Assembly: GCF_905480415.1 (NCBI RefSeq)
Contig: NZ_CAJQQI010000011.1
Location: 1-49,504 of the forward strand
Reading direction: 5' to 3'
DNA: 49,504 bases
From: an uncultured Algibacter sp.
GTDB lineage: Bacteria > Bacteroidota > Bacteroidia > Flavobacteriales > Flavobacteriaceae
Positions 1 through 8,570 of the stretch are shown here, piece after piece. Position numbers and translations under genes: made by a program. Below the pieces are notes generated by a model. That model did not search any database. It had not been told where the DNA came from and saw nothing but the letters and a program-made list of their open reading frames with translations. Each line of letters opens with the position of its first letter. The first letter of the stretch is position 1.

Positions 1-1043
1 TCCACTTCTCTTAATACAGATTCCTGACTACGAGACGCAATAAACTTGCCTTGGTGTGCAGAAATCGTACAGAAACTACAACCACCAAAACACCCACGAT
101 GTATATTAATAGAAAACTTAATCATTTCATAAGCCGGAATAGGTCCACGCTTATTATATTTTGGGTGAGGCATTCTAGTGTATGGCAACTCAAAAGACGC
201 ATCAATTTCAGCTTCCGTCATCGTAGAACAAGGCGGATTAATCATCAACGTTTTATCGCCAACTTTCTGAAAAATACGTCTTGCCGCTAACTTATTAGAT
301 TCTTGTTCTATAACCTTAAAGTTAGACGCATATTTTTTCTTATCCGTTAAACAAACTTCATGCGATGCTATTTCAACATCTTCCCAATTACTATTTTTTG
401 GGATTTTTGCACCAGCATCCAATAAAACAGCCGTTTGTTTAATCGTCGTAATACTAGAAAAAGGCACCCCTTTTTGCATTAAACGCACCACTTCGCGCAA
501 GGGTTGTTCGCCCATACCATAAACTAACATATCTGCTTTTGATGTTTCTAAAATAGAAGGCATCAGCTTATCACTCCAATAATCGTAATGCGTCACACGA
601 CGCAATGATGCCTCAATACCACCAATTAAAATAGGTGTATCTGGCCATTTATCTTTTAAAATATTCGAGTAAACCGTAGTGGCGTAATCTGGTCTAAAAC
701 CAATATCACCATTAGGTGTATAGGCATCCTTATCTCTTCGCTTTTTATTCGCATTATAATTGCTAAGCATCGGGTCCATACAACCACCAGTAACACCAAA
801 AAACAATTTTGGCTTACCCATTTTTACAAAATCCTGAAGATTGTCTTTAACATTAGGTTGTGGTACAATGGCAACACGTAAACCATAACTTTCTAAAATT
901 CGCCCAATAACTGCAGGTCCAAACGATGGATGATCCACGTAGGCATCACCACTAAATAAAATAACGTCCAGTTCATCCCAACCGCGTATTTTCACCTCTT
1001 TGTTTGTGGTAGGTAACCAATCTGAAAGTTGTAATTCTTGCAT
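1..1043 (-). CDS. ygiQ: YgiQ family radical SAM protein (5' part of gene; 3' end beyond window)
   Basis: Reverse-strand reading starts at ATG 1043 (MQELQLSDWLPTTNKEVKIRGWDELDVILFSGDAYVDHPSFGPAVIGR...) and runs open to position 1 with ...INIHRGCFGGCSFCTISAHQGKFIASRSQESV, including the radical SAM CxxxCxxC motif. Confidence 0.93.
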   Translation of the reverse strand, partial: MQELQLSDWLPTTNKEVKIRGWDELDVILFSGDAYVDHPSFGPAVIGRILESYGLRVAIVPQPNVKDNLQDFVKMGKPKLFFGVTGGCMDPMLSNYNANKKRRDKDAYTPNGDIGFRPDYATTVYSNILKDKWPDTPILIGGIEASLRRVTHYDYWSDKLMPSILETSKADMLVYGMGEQPLREVVRLMQKGVPFSSITTIKQTAVLLDAGAKIPKNSNWEDVEIASHEVCLTDKKKYASNFKVIEQESNKLAARRIFQKVGDKTLMINPPCSTMTEAEIDASFELPYTRMPHPKYNKRGPIPAYEMIKFSINIHRGCFGGCSFCTISAHQGKFIASRSQESVLREV

Positions 1044-1119
1044 AGCGCTGCAAAAATAGACAAAAATTGCCTCTTATGCAGTTATAATAAGTTTAGTGAA
1101 AAGAGTAGTTTTTTATTTT

Positions 1120-1210
1120 GGGCGTTCCCCAAGGGTCGGGCTTTACCTTTCAAGTCCTCGCTCGTACCTCGTTGTGGGCTTTTCACTGCAATCCCTAACG
1201 CAGATGCAAT
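1120..1210. repeat. Candidate dispersed flavobacterial intergenic repeat (GGGCGTTCCCC..GGGTCGGGCTTT..CAATCCCTAACGC)
   Basis: GC-rich block in an AT-rich intergenic region; the GGGCGTT-CCC / GGTCGGGCTTT / CAATCCCTAACGC framework resembles an intergenic repeat I recall from flavobacterial genomes. Not verified by search. Confidence 0.45.
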
Positions 1211-1357
1211 GGTTAATTATGAGTTTTTTAATTAAACTACATAGCCATATAACATACTATGCACATCATTTTAAAGGGTCTTGCAAACTTAATTTTAACG
1301 TGTTATTTCGCAAACAACTTCTCTAGGCCCTCTAACTTTTATGCTGTGTTTAAATAC

Positions 1358-1393
1358 ATAAATCCTGATAGTTTTAAAACTATCAGGATTTAT
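1358..1393. terminator. Perfect 36-bp palindrome downstream of the 938-aa T9SS gene, probable terminator
   Basis: ATAAATCCTGATAGTTTT|AAAACTATCAGGATTTAT, 18-nt perfect arms, just beyond the stop codon region of the minus-strand CDS ending at 1420. Confidence 0.7.
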
Positions 1394-1419
1394 TAAGGTT
1401 TTATAATCTTATTAACCTA

Positions 1420-4236
1420 CTATTTTAAAATTATTTTTTTCACGGAAGCATTTCTACCGTCGCTAATTTTCACAAAATACAAACCTGCTTGCAATGCGCT
1501 TAAATCCAATGTTTTAGTATTAGATGAGCCATCTAATTTAGCTGTAAATACTTTATGACCTAGTACATCAAAAACATTCACCAAATTACCGGTTGTGTTT
1601 TTTATGTTAATAATTCCAGTTGTTGGATTTGGATATATATTGAAAGGTACAACTTTAGAATTTTCTGTGCTTTTTGTACTTAATGTTATTCCTGGTTCTC
1701 CAATAAGTACATCAATATAAGTAAGATTATTAGTTGAATCCATTATCCCACCAGCACCACCACCAGGGCCGTCCTCAGCGGTTTTACCTTCTTCAGTAGT
1801 ATCTTCTTCAATAGGTACAACAAGTTGAGTAAACTCATCAAATCTAGCGGTACCTATTCCTTCAGTACCTTCATCAAAACTAAATGTTAATCTGTAGCTT
1901 CCTTCTCCTTCATTCTTATTGTCCACGTCCCATGTATATCCAAACATTATTTTACCTTTTACATTAACTTCAGCATTGAAATATCCACTTCCGTCTGAAG
2001 CTTCAGAAACAGCCTGATTTAATATTGGTTCATTTATAATGTTAACATCCTCCGGGTTTGCTTCTGTCCATTTTTTTTCAGCAGCTAACCAAGAAAGTCT
2101 TGAAGCAGGAATGCTTTCTCTTGTAAAATTTAATTTTTGAATTGTTAATCTGGCATTTGGAGTATAAACAGTAGCTTGAGTTCCTAAACCATAAACTACT
2201 TCATCGTCACGTGTTGTTTGTAATCCATGAACCTCATCTATACCCCAACTATCAACATGTCTCATACTAAATTGCGTTACAGAATCTATGTCTTGCACTA
2301 AAACCACTTCAGTTCTTACCTTCTTACCGATATCCCAAGGTACAGATTCAAGATTATCGCCCCAATCAACCCAATTAATATATATAGTGTCCCCTGCTGG
2401 AACCGCTGCATTATAAGCTTGCCAGGTATTGTCTGCATCTTTTTGTATGTAAGCTTTATATACTTCAGAGACTCCATCACCAGGTTCTGAATTATCTTCA
2501 CATTTATTTGGGTTATTGTCTGATGGTTTACAACTATATAGTGTTGCTTGTGGGTCAATAGGGTCTTCGCCCCAAACATACCACCATTCACCATTAATTG
2601 TATAATCTCCCATAGTACCACGTAATGCTTTAGAACCGCCATCGGCCCAAATTACTGGGAAGGATAAGTTATTTCCTGCGCCTTCAGGTGGTTCGGATAC
2701 CATTTCAAATGAAACTGTAATTGGTATTCCTATTTCACCAGTCAAATCATCCTCAGCATAAGGTGTCACAGTTAAGTTATAATTTCCTTTTGTAAAGTCC
2801 TTTCCAGAATAATCACCATTTGTGTGACCATAAAGCGTATAAGGCTCAATATTTTCGCTACTTGACGTAGAATGCTCTCCGCTTAGTTCGAATTTAACAC
2901 TACCAACATCACTTGTTGCTATTGCTTCAACACTAAGATTTGATATAGGAACTTCATTGATATCTATCCACATCCCATCTGTAAGTGAACCAAGAGACAC
3001 ATCATTAACTGCATCAATAAGTTCAAGACCTGTTACTGCTACCCAAGGAAGATAATCACTCATATCTTCTCCAATAAGCACATCTATATAGGTTAAATTA
3101 TTAGATGGATCCATCACTGGAACGCCGCCACTACCAGGCCCCCCTTCCTCGGTAATTTCAGTAGTTTTTGCTATTTCGTGGTCTTCTCCCTCTTCCTCTT
3201 CTGCTACTATTATTTGGGTAAATTCATCAAATTTAGCAGTTCCTATTGCTTCATCACCTTCATCAAAACTAAACGTCAATCTGTAGTAACCTTCTCCTTG
3301 ATTCTTACTACCCACGTCCCACGTATATCCAAACATTATTTTACCTTTTACATTAATTTCGGCATTAAAGAAGTCAGGACCAGTTCCAGCTTCAGAAATG
3401 GCCTGATTTAATATAGGCTCATTTATAATATCAACATTTTCACCTTCTGCTTCTGTCCATCCAGTTTCTGGTACCCAGATAAGTCTAGACGGATCAATAT
3501 TTGAACTTGTGTAATTCAATTTTTGCATAGTTAATCTGGCCTTTGGAGTAAAAATAGTAGCTTGAGTTCCTGCAGCGTATACAGGCTCATCATCAAGTGT
3601 AGTTTGTAAACCATGAACCTCATCTATACCCCAACTATCAACATGTCTCATACTAAATTGAGTTACAGAATCTATATCTTGCAATAAAACTATTTCTGTT
3701 CTTACCTTCGAATTAATTTTCCAGGCTAAAGATTCTAGGTTATCACCCCAGTCAACCCAATCAACATTTAGAGTTTCTCCAGCTGGTACGGGAGCATTGT
3801 GGGCTTGCCAAACATTCTTTAAATCTTTTTGTATATAAGCTTTATACACCTCCGAGGTTCCATCACCAGGTTCTTTGCCATCCATACATTTACCACTATT
3901 ATTATCTAGCGGTTCACAACTATAAAGTGGTGAATCTGGGTCAACAGGATCTTCACCCCACACATACCACCATACTCCTTCTAGTGAATAGGCTTCTAAT
4001 GTGCCGGGTAACACTTTAGATCCTCCATCTGCAAAAATAACTGGAAATGATAGGTTATTTCCCCCTATTTCACCGTCGTCGCCGCCGCCGCCATTATGGC
4101 CGCCGCCACCATTGCCGCCGCCACCGCCGCCGTTACCGCCACCACCGTTACCTTGCGCGTTCATAGTCTGACTAGAACAAATAAATATAAATGGTAAAAA
4201 AACCATTATCCGTAAATAAGTAATTAATTTTTTCAT
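1420..4236 (-). CDS. Secreted protein with T9SS type A sorting domain, Gly-rich N-terminus and two ~330-aa internal repeats
   Basis: 938-aa ORF; signal peptide; C-terminus NIYPNPTTGIINIKNTTGNLVNVFDVLGHKVF...GLYFVKISDGRNASVKKIILK is a T9SS CTD. Confidence 0.92.
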   Translation of the reverse strand: MKKLITYLRIMVFLPFIFICSSQTMNAQGNGGGGNGGGGGGNGGGGHNGGGGDDGEIGGNNLSFPVIFADGGSKVLPGTLEAYSLEGVWWYVWGEDPVDPDSPLYSCEPLDNNSGKCMDGKEPGDGTSEVYKAYIQKDLKNVWQAHNAPVPAGETLNVDWVDWGDNLESLAWKINSKVRTEIVLLQDIDSVTQFSMRHVDSWGIDEVHGLQTTLDDEPVYAAGTQATIFTPKARLTMQKLNYTSSNIDPSRLIWVPETGWTEAEGENVDIINEPILNQAISEAGTGPDFFNAEINVKGKIMFGYTWDVGSKNQGEGYYRLTFSFDEGDEAIGTAKFDEFTQIIVAEEEEGEDHEIAKTTEITEEGGPGSGGVPVMDPSNNLTYIDVLIGEDMSDYLPWVAVTGLELIDAVNDVSLGSLTDGMWIDINEVPISNLSVEAIATSDVGSVKFELSGEHSTSSSENIEPYTLYGHTNGDYSGKDFTKGNYNLTVTPYAEDDLTGEIGIPITVSFEMVSEPPEGAGNNLSFPVIWADGGSKALRGTMGDYTINGEWWYVWGEDPIDPQATLYSCKPSDNNPNKCEDNSEPGDGVSEVYKAYIQKDADNTWQAYNAAVPAGDTIYINWVDWGDNLESVPWDIGKKVRTEVVLVQDIDSVTQFSMRHVDSWGIDEVHGLQTTRDDEVVYGLGTQATVYTPNARLTIQKLNFTRESIPASRLSWLAAEKKWTEANPEDVNIINEPILNQAVSEASDGSGYFNAEVNVKGKIMFGYTWDVDNKNEGEGSYRLTFSFDEGTEGIGTARFDEFTQLVVPIEEDTTEEGKTAEDGPGGGAGGIMDSTNNLTYIDVLIGEPGITLSTKSTENSKVVPFNIYPNPTTGIINIKNTTGNLVNVFDVLGHKVFTAKLDGSSNTKTLDLSALQAGLYFVKISDGRNASVKKIILK
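1696..2673 (-). repeat. Internal repeat unit 2 of the 938-aa protein
   Basis: NNLSFPVIWADGGSKALRGTM...TNNLTYIDVLIGE closely parallels unit 1 (3067-4059). Confidence 0.88.
3067..4059 (-). repeat. Internal repeat unit 1 of the 938-aa protein
   Basis: NNLSFPVIFADGGSKVLPGTL...SNNLTYIDVLIGE; long identical stretches with unit 2 (e.g. DIDSVTQFSMRHVDSWGIDEVHGLQTT). Confidence 0.88.
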
Positions 4237-4322
4237 GATTACATGATTTAATTAAACAATTAGTTAATGTTTTTAAATGTTAAGCGTTTCGTAAGTTGAA
4301 AACTTAACTTTTAAAAACTAAA

Positions 4323-4392
4323 TAAACTTATAAATCTTAATAGGAGAAGGAAATGATACCTATCAGTTTTAAGATGTCAATGATACCTATCA
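4323..4392 (-). promoter_or_regulatory. Putative CRP/FNR-type class II promoter of the 938-aa T9SS gene: two TGATAGGTATCA dyads and a -7 element
   Basis: TGATACCTATCA at 4354-4365 and 4381-4392 (27-bp period); proximal dyad centre is 29 nt upstream of -7 TAAGTTTA (4323-4330, minus strand). Confidence 0.6.
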
Positions 4393-4523
4393 GATTTAAG
4401 AGATAACTGATATAAATCATTTATATAAATAAAGTAAAACGTATTAAATAGCTCATAAACAACAAAATCTCAATTTAGAATACATGAGGAGTTTTAAACA
4501 GGAAGACGTTTATGTGCTTTTAA

Positions 4524-4554
4524 ACATATAAGGTGTTTTAAACACCTTATATGT
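4524..4554. terminator. 31-bp palindrome downstream of the 305-aa gene, possible terminator
   Basis: ACATATAAGGTGTTT-T-AAACACCTTATATGT, 15-nt perfect arms around one central T. Confidence 0.5.
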
Positions 4555-4591
4555 AACCATCTCCTATTTTAATTAAGCGTATGTTTTTTTT

Positions 4592-5509
4592 TTAAAATCT
4601 ATAACTAACGCCTACCATCCAATAGAAGGTGTTTTCCAAATCCTCTTCATAGATGGCCGAATCTACAGTTAAAGTTGCTGGATTTTGCGGAACTACTAAA
4701 ACGGGTAAAAATGACACAGTAAAAGGCTTCGCCATATACCAAATAGGAATACTAAATTCTACTGCCATAAGGTCAAACTTTTCACTTTCCTCAAGCACTA
4801 CAGTGGTTGTAGTTGTTTCAATAGGATCTGCCGTGCTTCCAGTACCTTGACCTGACCCTTGACCTGACCCTGTGCTTCTTTCGCTGCCAAACCTATTGTA
4901 TACATAGTATTCTTTATAGAAATTCTGAGAACCTAAGAAAACCCCCATAGTAGGAGAGATTTGAAACTTTCTATCTGTAGAAACAAAATCGTGACTTATT
5001 TCAGAAGATAAAAAGATATCTGAAGTGCTGTTTTCATTAAAAAAATTGGTTAATGATAGGTTTAAATTAAAAACATCAAAATCATAACCTAAGGTACCTG
5101 TTAAATCTGCTTCGACTTCAGAAATTACATTATAACTATCTGTGTTAAAAAAGTATTTTGTGAATGATATATCGCCACTAAATTTTTTAGAATTAATTTC
5201 ATACCCAATGGTGCCTAAAAATAAATCAATCCTACTTTCATTTGACTTAGTAAGGAATGAAAAGGACCCAGTTGCATAAAGACCCGTTTTATTGAAATAA
5301 GTAATAGAAGGATATAAATATGGAGCAGAAATGGAATCTTTTCTACCTAAATAAACCGCATCATTCATGAAATTTACAGCTATAGAAACATAAGATGGAT
5401 CTTCCATTTGGCTCTGCTCAACTGAATCTGATGTGTTTTGCCCAAAAACTGTATAATTGCATATAAGAATCAACAGCAGGCTACTTAATTTATAGTTATA
5501 AGATTTCAT
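4592..5509 (-). CDS. Uncharacterised secreted/outer-membrane beta-barrel-like protein
   Basis: 305-aa ORF with signal peptide, alternating aromatic strands and terminal ...FYWMVGVSYRF typical of outer-membrane proteins. Confidence 0.75.
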   Translation of the reverse strand: MKSYNYKLSSLLLILICNYTVFGQNTSDSVEQSQMEDPSYVSIAVNFMNDAVYLGRKDSISAPYLYPSITYFNKTGLYATGSFSFLTKSNESRIDLFLGTIGYEINSKKFSGDISFTKYFFNTDSYNVISEVEADLTGTLGYDFDVFNLNLSLTNFFNENSTSDIFLSSEISHDFVSTDRKFQISPTMGVFLGSQNFYKEYYVYNRFGSERSTGSGQGSGQGTGSTADPIETTTTTVVLEESEKFDLMAVEFSIPIWYMAKPFTVSFLPVLVVPQNPATLTVDSAIYEEDLENTFYWMVGVSYRF

Positions 5510-5523
5510 GGTATATAGTTATT

Positions 5524-5557
5524 AAAAAAGGGTTTTTAGTAAAAAAAACCCTTTTTA
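5524..5557. terminator. Stem-loop terminator between the 218-aa and 305-aa genes
   Basis: AAAAAAGGGTTTTTagtaAAAAAAACCCTTTTT inverted repeat. Confidence 0.7.
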
Positions 5558-5566
5558 GTTATTAGT

Positions 5567-6223
5567 TTAATAAACAGGTTTTTTTGATTTCTGTTTCTTA
5601 ATTTGAGGTTTTTTCTGAATTTTATTTTTCTTTATAAATTTTTTATTAATCATTTTTCTATACTGAAACGTATTTTTATACATGTCACCAACCATATTTA
5701 AACATTCACCATCTTGCAAACGTAATTGTTTACGATCTCGTGTTTGATATGTTCCGTCTGGATTAACTGTTGTGCCATTATTCAGTTTTAATTGTTCACG
5801 AATCTGATTTTGTGATTGGTTTTTAATTTGATAAGCTTCACCATCCATAACCATAATTTGATATCTATTTTGGTTACGTTCTTGAATTTGACTTTGTGAC
5901 AACCCTTTATTCTCCTGCTGCACTTTGTAGCGATATTGGTATTCATTTCTATATTTTACGCCATCATTATCTAAGCATTCACCATCTTTTAAACGCAATC
6001 TATCACGATCTCTAGTCATATACGATCCATCCGGGTTTACCGTAGTGCCATCATTTAATACTATTTTGTCCTTGAGTCGAATTTGGTCCTGGTCTTTAAT
6101 TTGTAACACGTCTCCATCAACTAACATAACACGATCCTGATCTCTATCTTGAATTTTGTCCTGTGCGGATAGAGTTGTAGTTCCTATAATAGCCAACGCT
6201 CCTAATAAAATTAATGTTTTCAT
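5567..6223 (-). CDS. Gln/Asp/Arg-rich exported protein with two DUF6799-like repeats
   Basis: 218-aa ORF, signal peptide; repeated LNDGTTVNPDGSYMTRDRDRLRLKDGECLDNDG / LNNGTTVNPDGTYQTRDRKQLRLQDGECLNMVG. Family name from memory. Confidence 0.75.
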   Translation of the reverse strand: MKTLILLGALAIIGTTTLSAQDKIQDRDQDRVMLVDGDVLQIKDQDQIRLKDKIVLNDGTTVNPDGSYMTRDRDRLRLKDGECLDNDGVKYRNEYQYRYKVQQENKGLSQSQIQERNQNRYQIMVMDGEAYQIKNQSQNQIREQLKLNNGTTVNPDGTYQTRDRKQLRLQDGECLNMVGDMYKNTFQYRKMINKKFIKKNKIQKKPQIKKQKSKKPVY

Positions 6224-6252
6224 GGTATTTATTATTTAAAATTAATATGTAA

Positions 6253-6295
6253 CTAAAGTAATTTCCATTTGTTGTATTACAAATGATATCCATCA
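6253..6295 (-). promoter_or_regulatory. Putative CRP/FNR-type class II promoter of the DUF6799-like gene
   Basis: Dyad TGATATCCATCA (6284-6295), -33 TTTG abutting it, 19-nt spacer, -7 TACTTTAG (6253-6260, minus strand); dyad centre to -7 = 29 nt. Confidence 0.62.
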
Positions 6296-6657
6296 GTTTC
6301 AACTGGGGTTTTCACACCCTTTTTGTTTTAAAAGATATTAGATTTACTTTTAGAATTAACTAAATATTAAATAGTGTTCATCTTTTGTGTTTTTAAAATT
6401 AGCACATTGATATTTTTAAATTTTATGAGGATAATATGATACTACAAAAGAAATAATAGCATTATTTTGAATGGGGTAAAAATTTAATTATTACTCTTAT
6501 TTATCTAAAGAAACTGGTTTTATTACTTCTCTATAAATTCTATATGTGTTTCGTCTCGTAAACTTCGATTAATACAAGTATATCATTTTTTTAGACTCGC
6601 TCAGTTAACTTTAATTATATATGTTTCGCTTAAATACTTCTTTTTACACTTTAATAA

Positions 6658-6695
6658 AATAAATCCTGATAGATTTAATACTATCAGGATTTATT
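6658..6695. terminator. Stem-loop terminator downstream of the 554-aa T9SS gene
   Basis: AATAAATCCTGATAG-atttaata-CTATCAGGATTTATT, 15-bp stem; near-identical to the palindrome at 1358-1393. Confidence 0.7.
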
Positions 6696-6739
6696 CAGAT
6701 TTTATATATTAATTACATTTTTATGGTTTTTTTAATGCA

Positions 6740-8404
6740 TTACCTTAAAATCAATTTTTTTATAGACGTATTTCTCCCATCACTAATTTGTACAAAATAC
6801 ACACCTGACTGCCATCCGCTTAAATTAAATGTTTGAATATTATATGAATCATCTACTTTAGTTGAAAAGACTTTTTGACCCAAAGCATTATATATAATTA
6901 CTAAATTTCCCGTTGTACTTTCAATATTAAGGATGCCATTTGTTACTGGATTTGGATAAAGCTTCAAAACATTTTGTGAAAGCTTATCTTCAGTACCAAG
7001 AGTTGCAGATCCCGGACTAGCATAAATATCATATCCTTTATAATTACCAAAATAATTACTAGAATTTTTCCAATTTACTGGATTACTGTTATCTGATAAA
7101 GGGTCAATAAGTTCCATGGAATACCCTTGACCTGCTGCACCTTCTGGCCATGGTAAACCTATGGTATAGGTTACTGAATCTACCATCACTCCAGAATGAT
7201 GATCTGTATTTTGAATATAAATCAATTCGGCTTCGTCATTACTTAGGTTAGCTCCTATCCATTTATAGGCATTTACTCCAAAAAAAGAGTTAAATACAGT
7301 CGTATTTTTAGCTGTAATCCAATAATCGCCTGGCTGCAAGGTGTATTCTGGTAATTTTCCACTGGCTATACCGCCTTTTATTCTAAGACCCCCCAATTCG
7401 ATAGGTAGATCAGTAACATTATATAGCTCTATAAATTCGAGATCATCATTCTGTTCAACAGGAGGTTCATCATACATAATCTCTGTAATAACTAACCCTT
7501 CAGTAAGAGGATTGTAAATTAATTCAGCAATACTCGTTACCATAGTATTGCCTACTAAATCTTTAATATTGGCAATTTCAAGATCATAGTATTTACCAAT
7601 ACTTATTGGTGTAGATAAGTTTAATCTAACTAAATCTGAATCTGTAAGTGTAATTGAATCCACAAAAGGGGATGCATCTATAAAAGTATAGTTTGTCGGA
7701 TCCAATGCTGATTCATCTATTGGTTCACTAAAAAGGATATCAATTTCATTCACATTTATTACGGATGGTTCTAAGGCTAGAGGTGGAAATATATCTTCGT
7801 CTTCTGCATATATAGTAATATCATCAATGAGAATTTTTGCTGCTGTTCCTTTTTTCGCTCCAGATTTAGCCATGAATTGCAATACAACATCAGGATTAGA
7901 AAAGGCATTAGGGTGAAAGGCATGTGTAAATTCTTTATATACAGTATCAATATTTTGAAATCCACGCTCATCTGTACCCATTAAAATTTTTGGCCCAAAG
8001 GTAAGCCCACCATCAACAGACAACTTTAAATAAAGTTTAACATGTTTCATTTCGCCTGTTGCCACTGTTGCTACCCAAAATTTAGTTACAACATTTTCAA
8101 GTCCTGTAAGGTCAAGATCTACTTGGGCAAAAACCTCTATCTCTTCTTCTTCTTCACCCTCGGCAGCAACAGGCCATAGTCCCATTGCAAAAGCACCTGT
8201 TCTTAAATTGATATTCTCTTGGAATACCCTCCTATTATCAACATAATTTCCAAACCAATCATTTATAAAATATAGGTTTTCGCCTTGCACAAAAGTTTCA
8301 TTTTCAAAGCCTTCTAAATAAGGGAATTGGGCTACTTGCCCATAGGATTTTGAGCAAAAACAGCATATCTGTACTACGAGTATTAAAGGTATAAATTTTT
8401 TCAT
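6740..8404 (-). CDS. Secreted protein with lamin-tail-like domain and T9SS type A sorting domain
   Basis: 554-aa ORF; LVITEIMYDEPPVEQNDDLEFIELYNVTDLPIELGGLRI (LTD-like), C-terminal KLYPNPVTNGILNIESTTGNLVIIYNALGQKVFSTKV...GVYFVQISDGRNTSIKKLILR. Confidence 0.9.
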   Translation of the reverse strand: MKKFIPLILVVQICCFCSKSYGQVAQFPYLEGFENETFVQGENLYFINDWFGNYVDNRRVFQENINLRTGAFAMGLWPVAAEGEEEEEIEVFAQVDLDLTGLENVVTKFWVATVATGEMKHVKLYLKLSVDGGLTFGPKILMGTDERGFQNIDTVYKEFTHAFHPNAFSNPDVVLQFMAKSGAKKGTAAKILIDDITIYAEDEDIFPPLALEPSVINVNEIDILFSEPIDESALDPTNYTFIDASPFVDSITLTDSDLVRLNLSTPISIGKYYDLEIANIKDLVGNTMVTSIAELIYNPLTEGLVITEIMYDEPPVEQNDDLEFIELYNVTDLPIELGGLRIKGGIASGKLPEYTLQPGDYWITAKNTTVFNSFFGVNAYKWIGANLSNDEAELIYIQNTDHHSGVMVDSVTYTIGLPWPEGAAGQGYSMELIDPLSDNSNPVNWKNSSNYFGNYKGYDIYASPGSATLGTEDKLSQNVLKLYPNPVTNGILNIESTTGNLVIIYNALGQKVFSTKVDDSYNIQTFNLSGWQSGVYFVQISDGRNTSIKKLILR

Positions 8405-8451
8405 AATTCTTTAATTTAAAAGTTAATTGTGTCAATTTTATTAATTAAAAG

Positions 8452-8494
8452 CTAAAGTATATTCCTACTTTAAAATTAGAAATGATATTCATCA
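8452..8494 (-). promoter_or_regulatory. Putative CRP/FNR-type class II promoter of the 554-aa T9SS gene
   Basis: Dyad TGATATTCATCA (8483-8494); -7 TACTTTAG (8452-8459, minus strand); centre to -7 = 29 nt. Confidence 0.62.
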
Positions 8495-8570
8495 GTTATT
8501 AAAAAATAACACCTTAAGTATTGTATCTAAAGACATGTCAAAAAGTCCTTACTCGTTATAAAGTTCTCTA

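Noticed and set aside
51-290. 79-aa plus-strand ORF
   Set aside because: Antisense to the well-supported ygiQ reading frame.
1038-1326. 65-aa and 76-aa ORFs (1038-1235, 1096-1326)
   Set aside because: Overlapping frames through a likely intergenic repeat; no domain or coding signature.
2316-2642. 108-aa minus-strand ORF
   Set aside because: Alternative frame inside the 938-aa T9SS gene, whose own frame is clearly coding.
4076-4166. Possible CRISPR or tandem-repeat array
   Set aside because: The GCC-rich repeat is a coding Gly linker in frame; no spacer/repeat periodity typical of CRISPR. No CRISPR array was seen anywhere in the window.
4354-4392. Considered the 27-bp-spaced TGATACCTATCA pair as a phage/integrase core site
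   Set aside because: The same motif recurs singly at fixed distance from -7 elements of other genes, so a transcription factor site explains it better; no integrase gene nearby.
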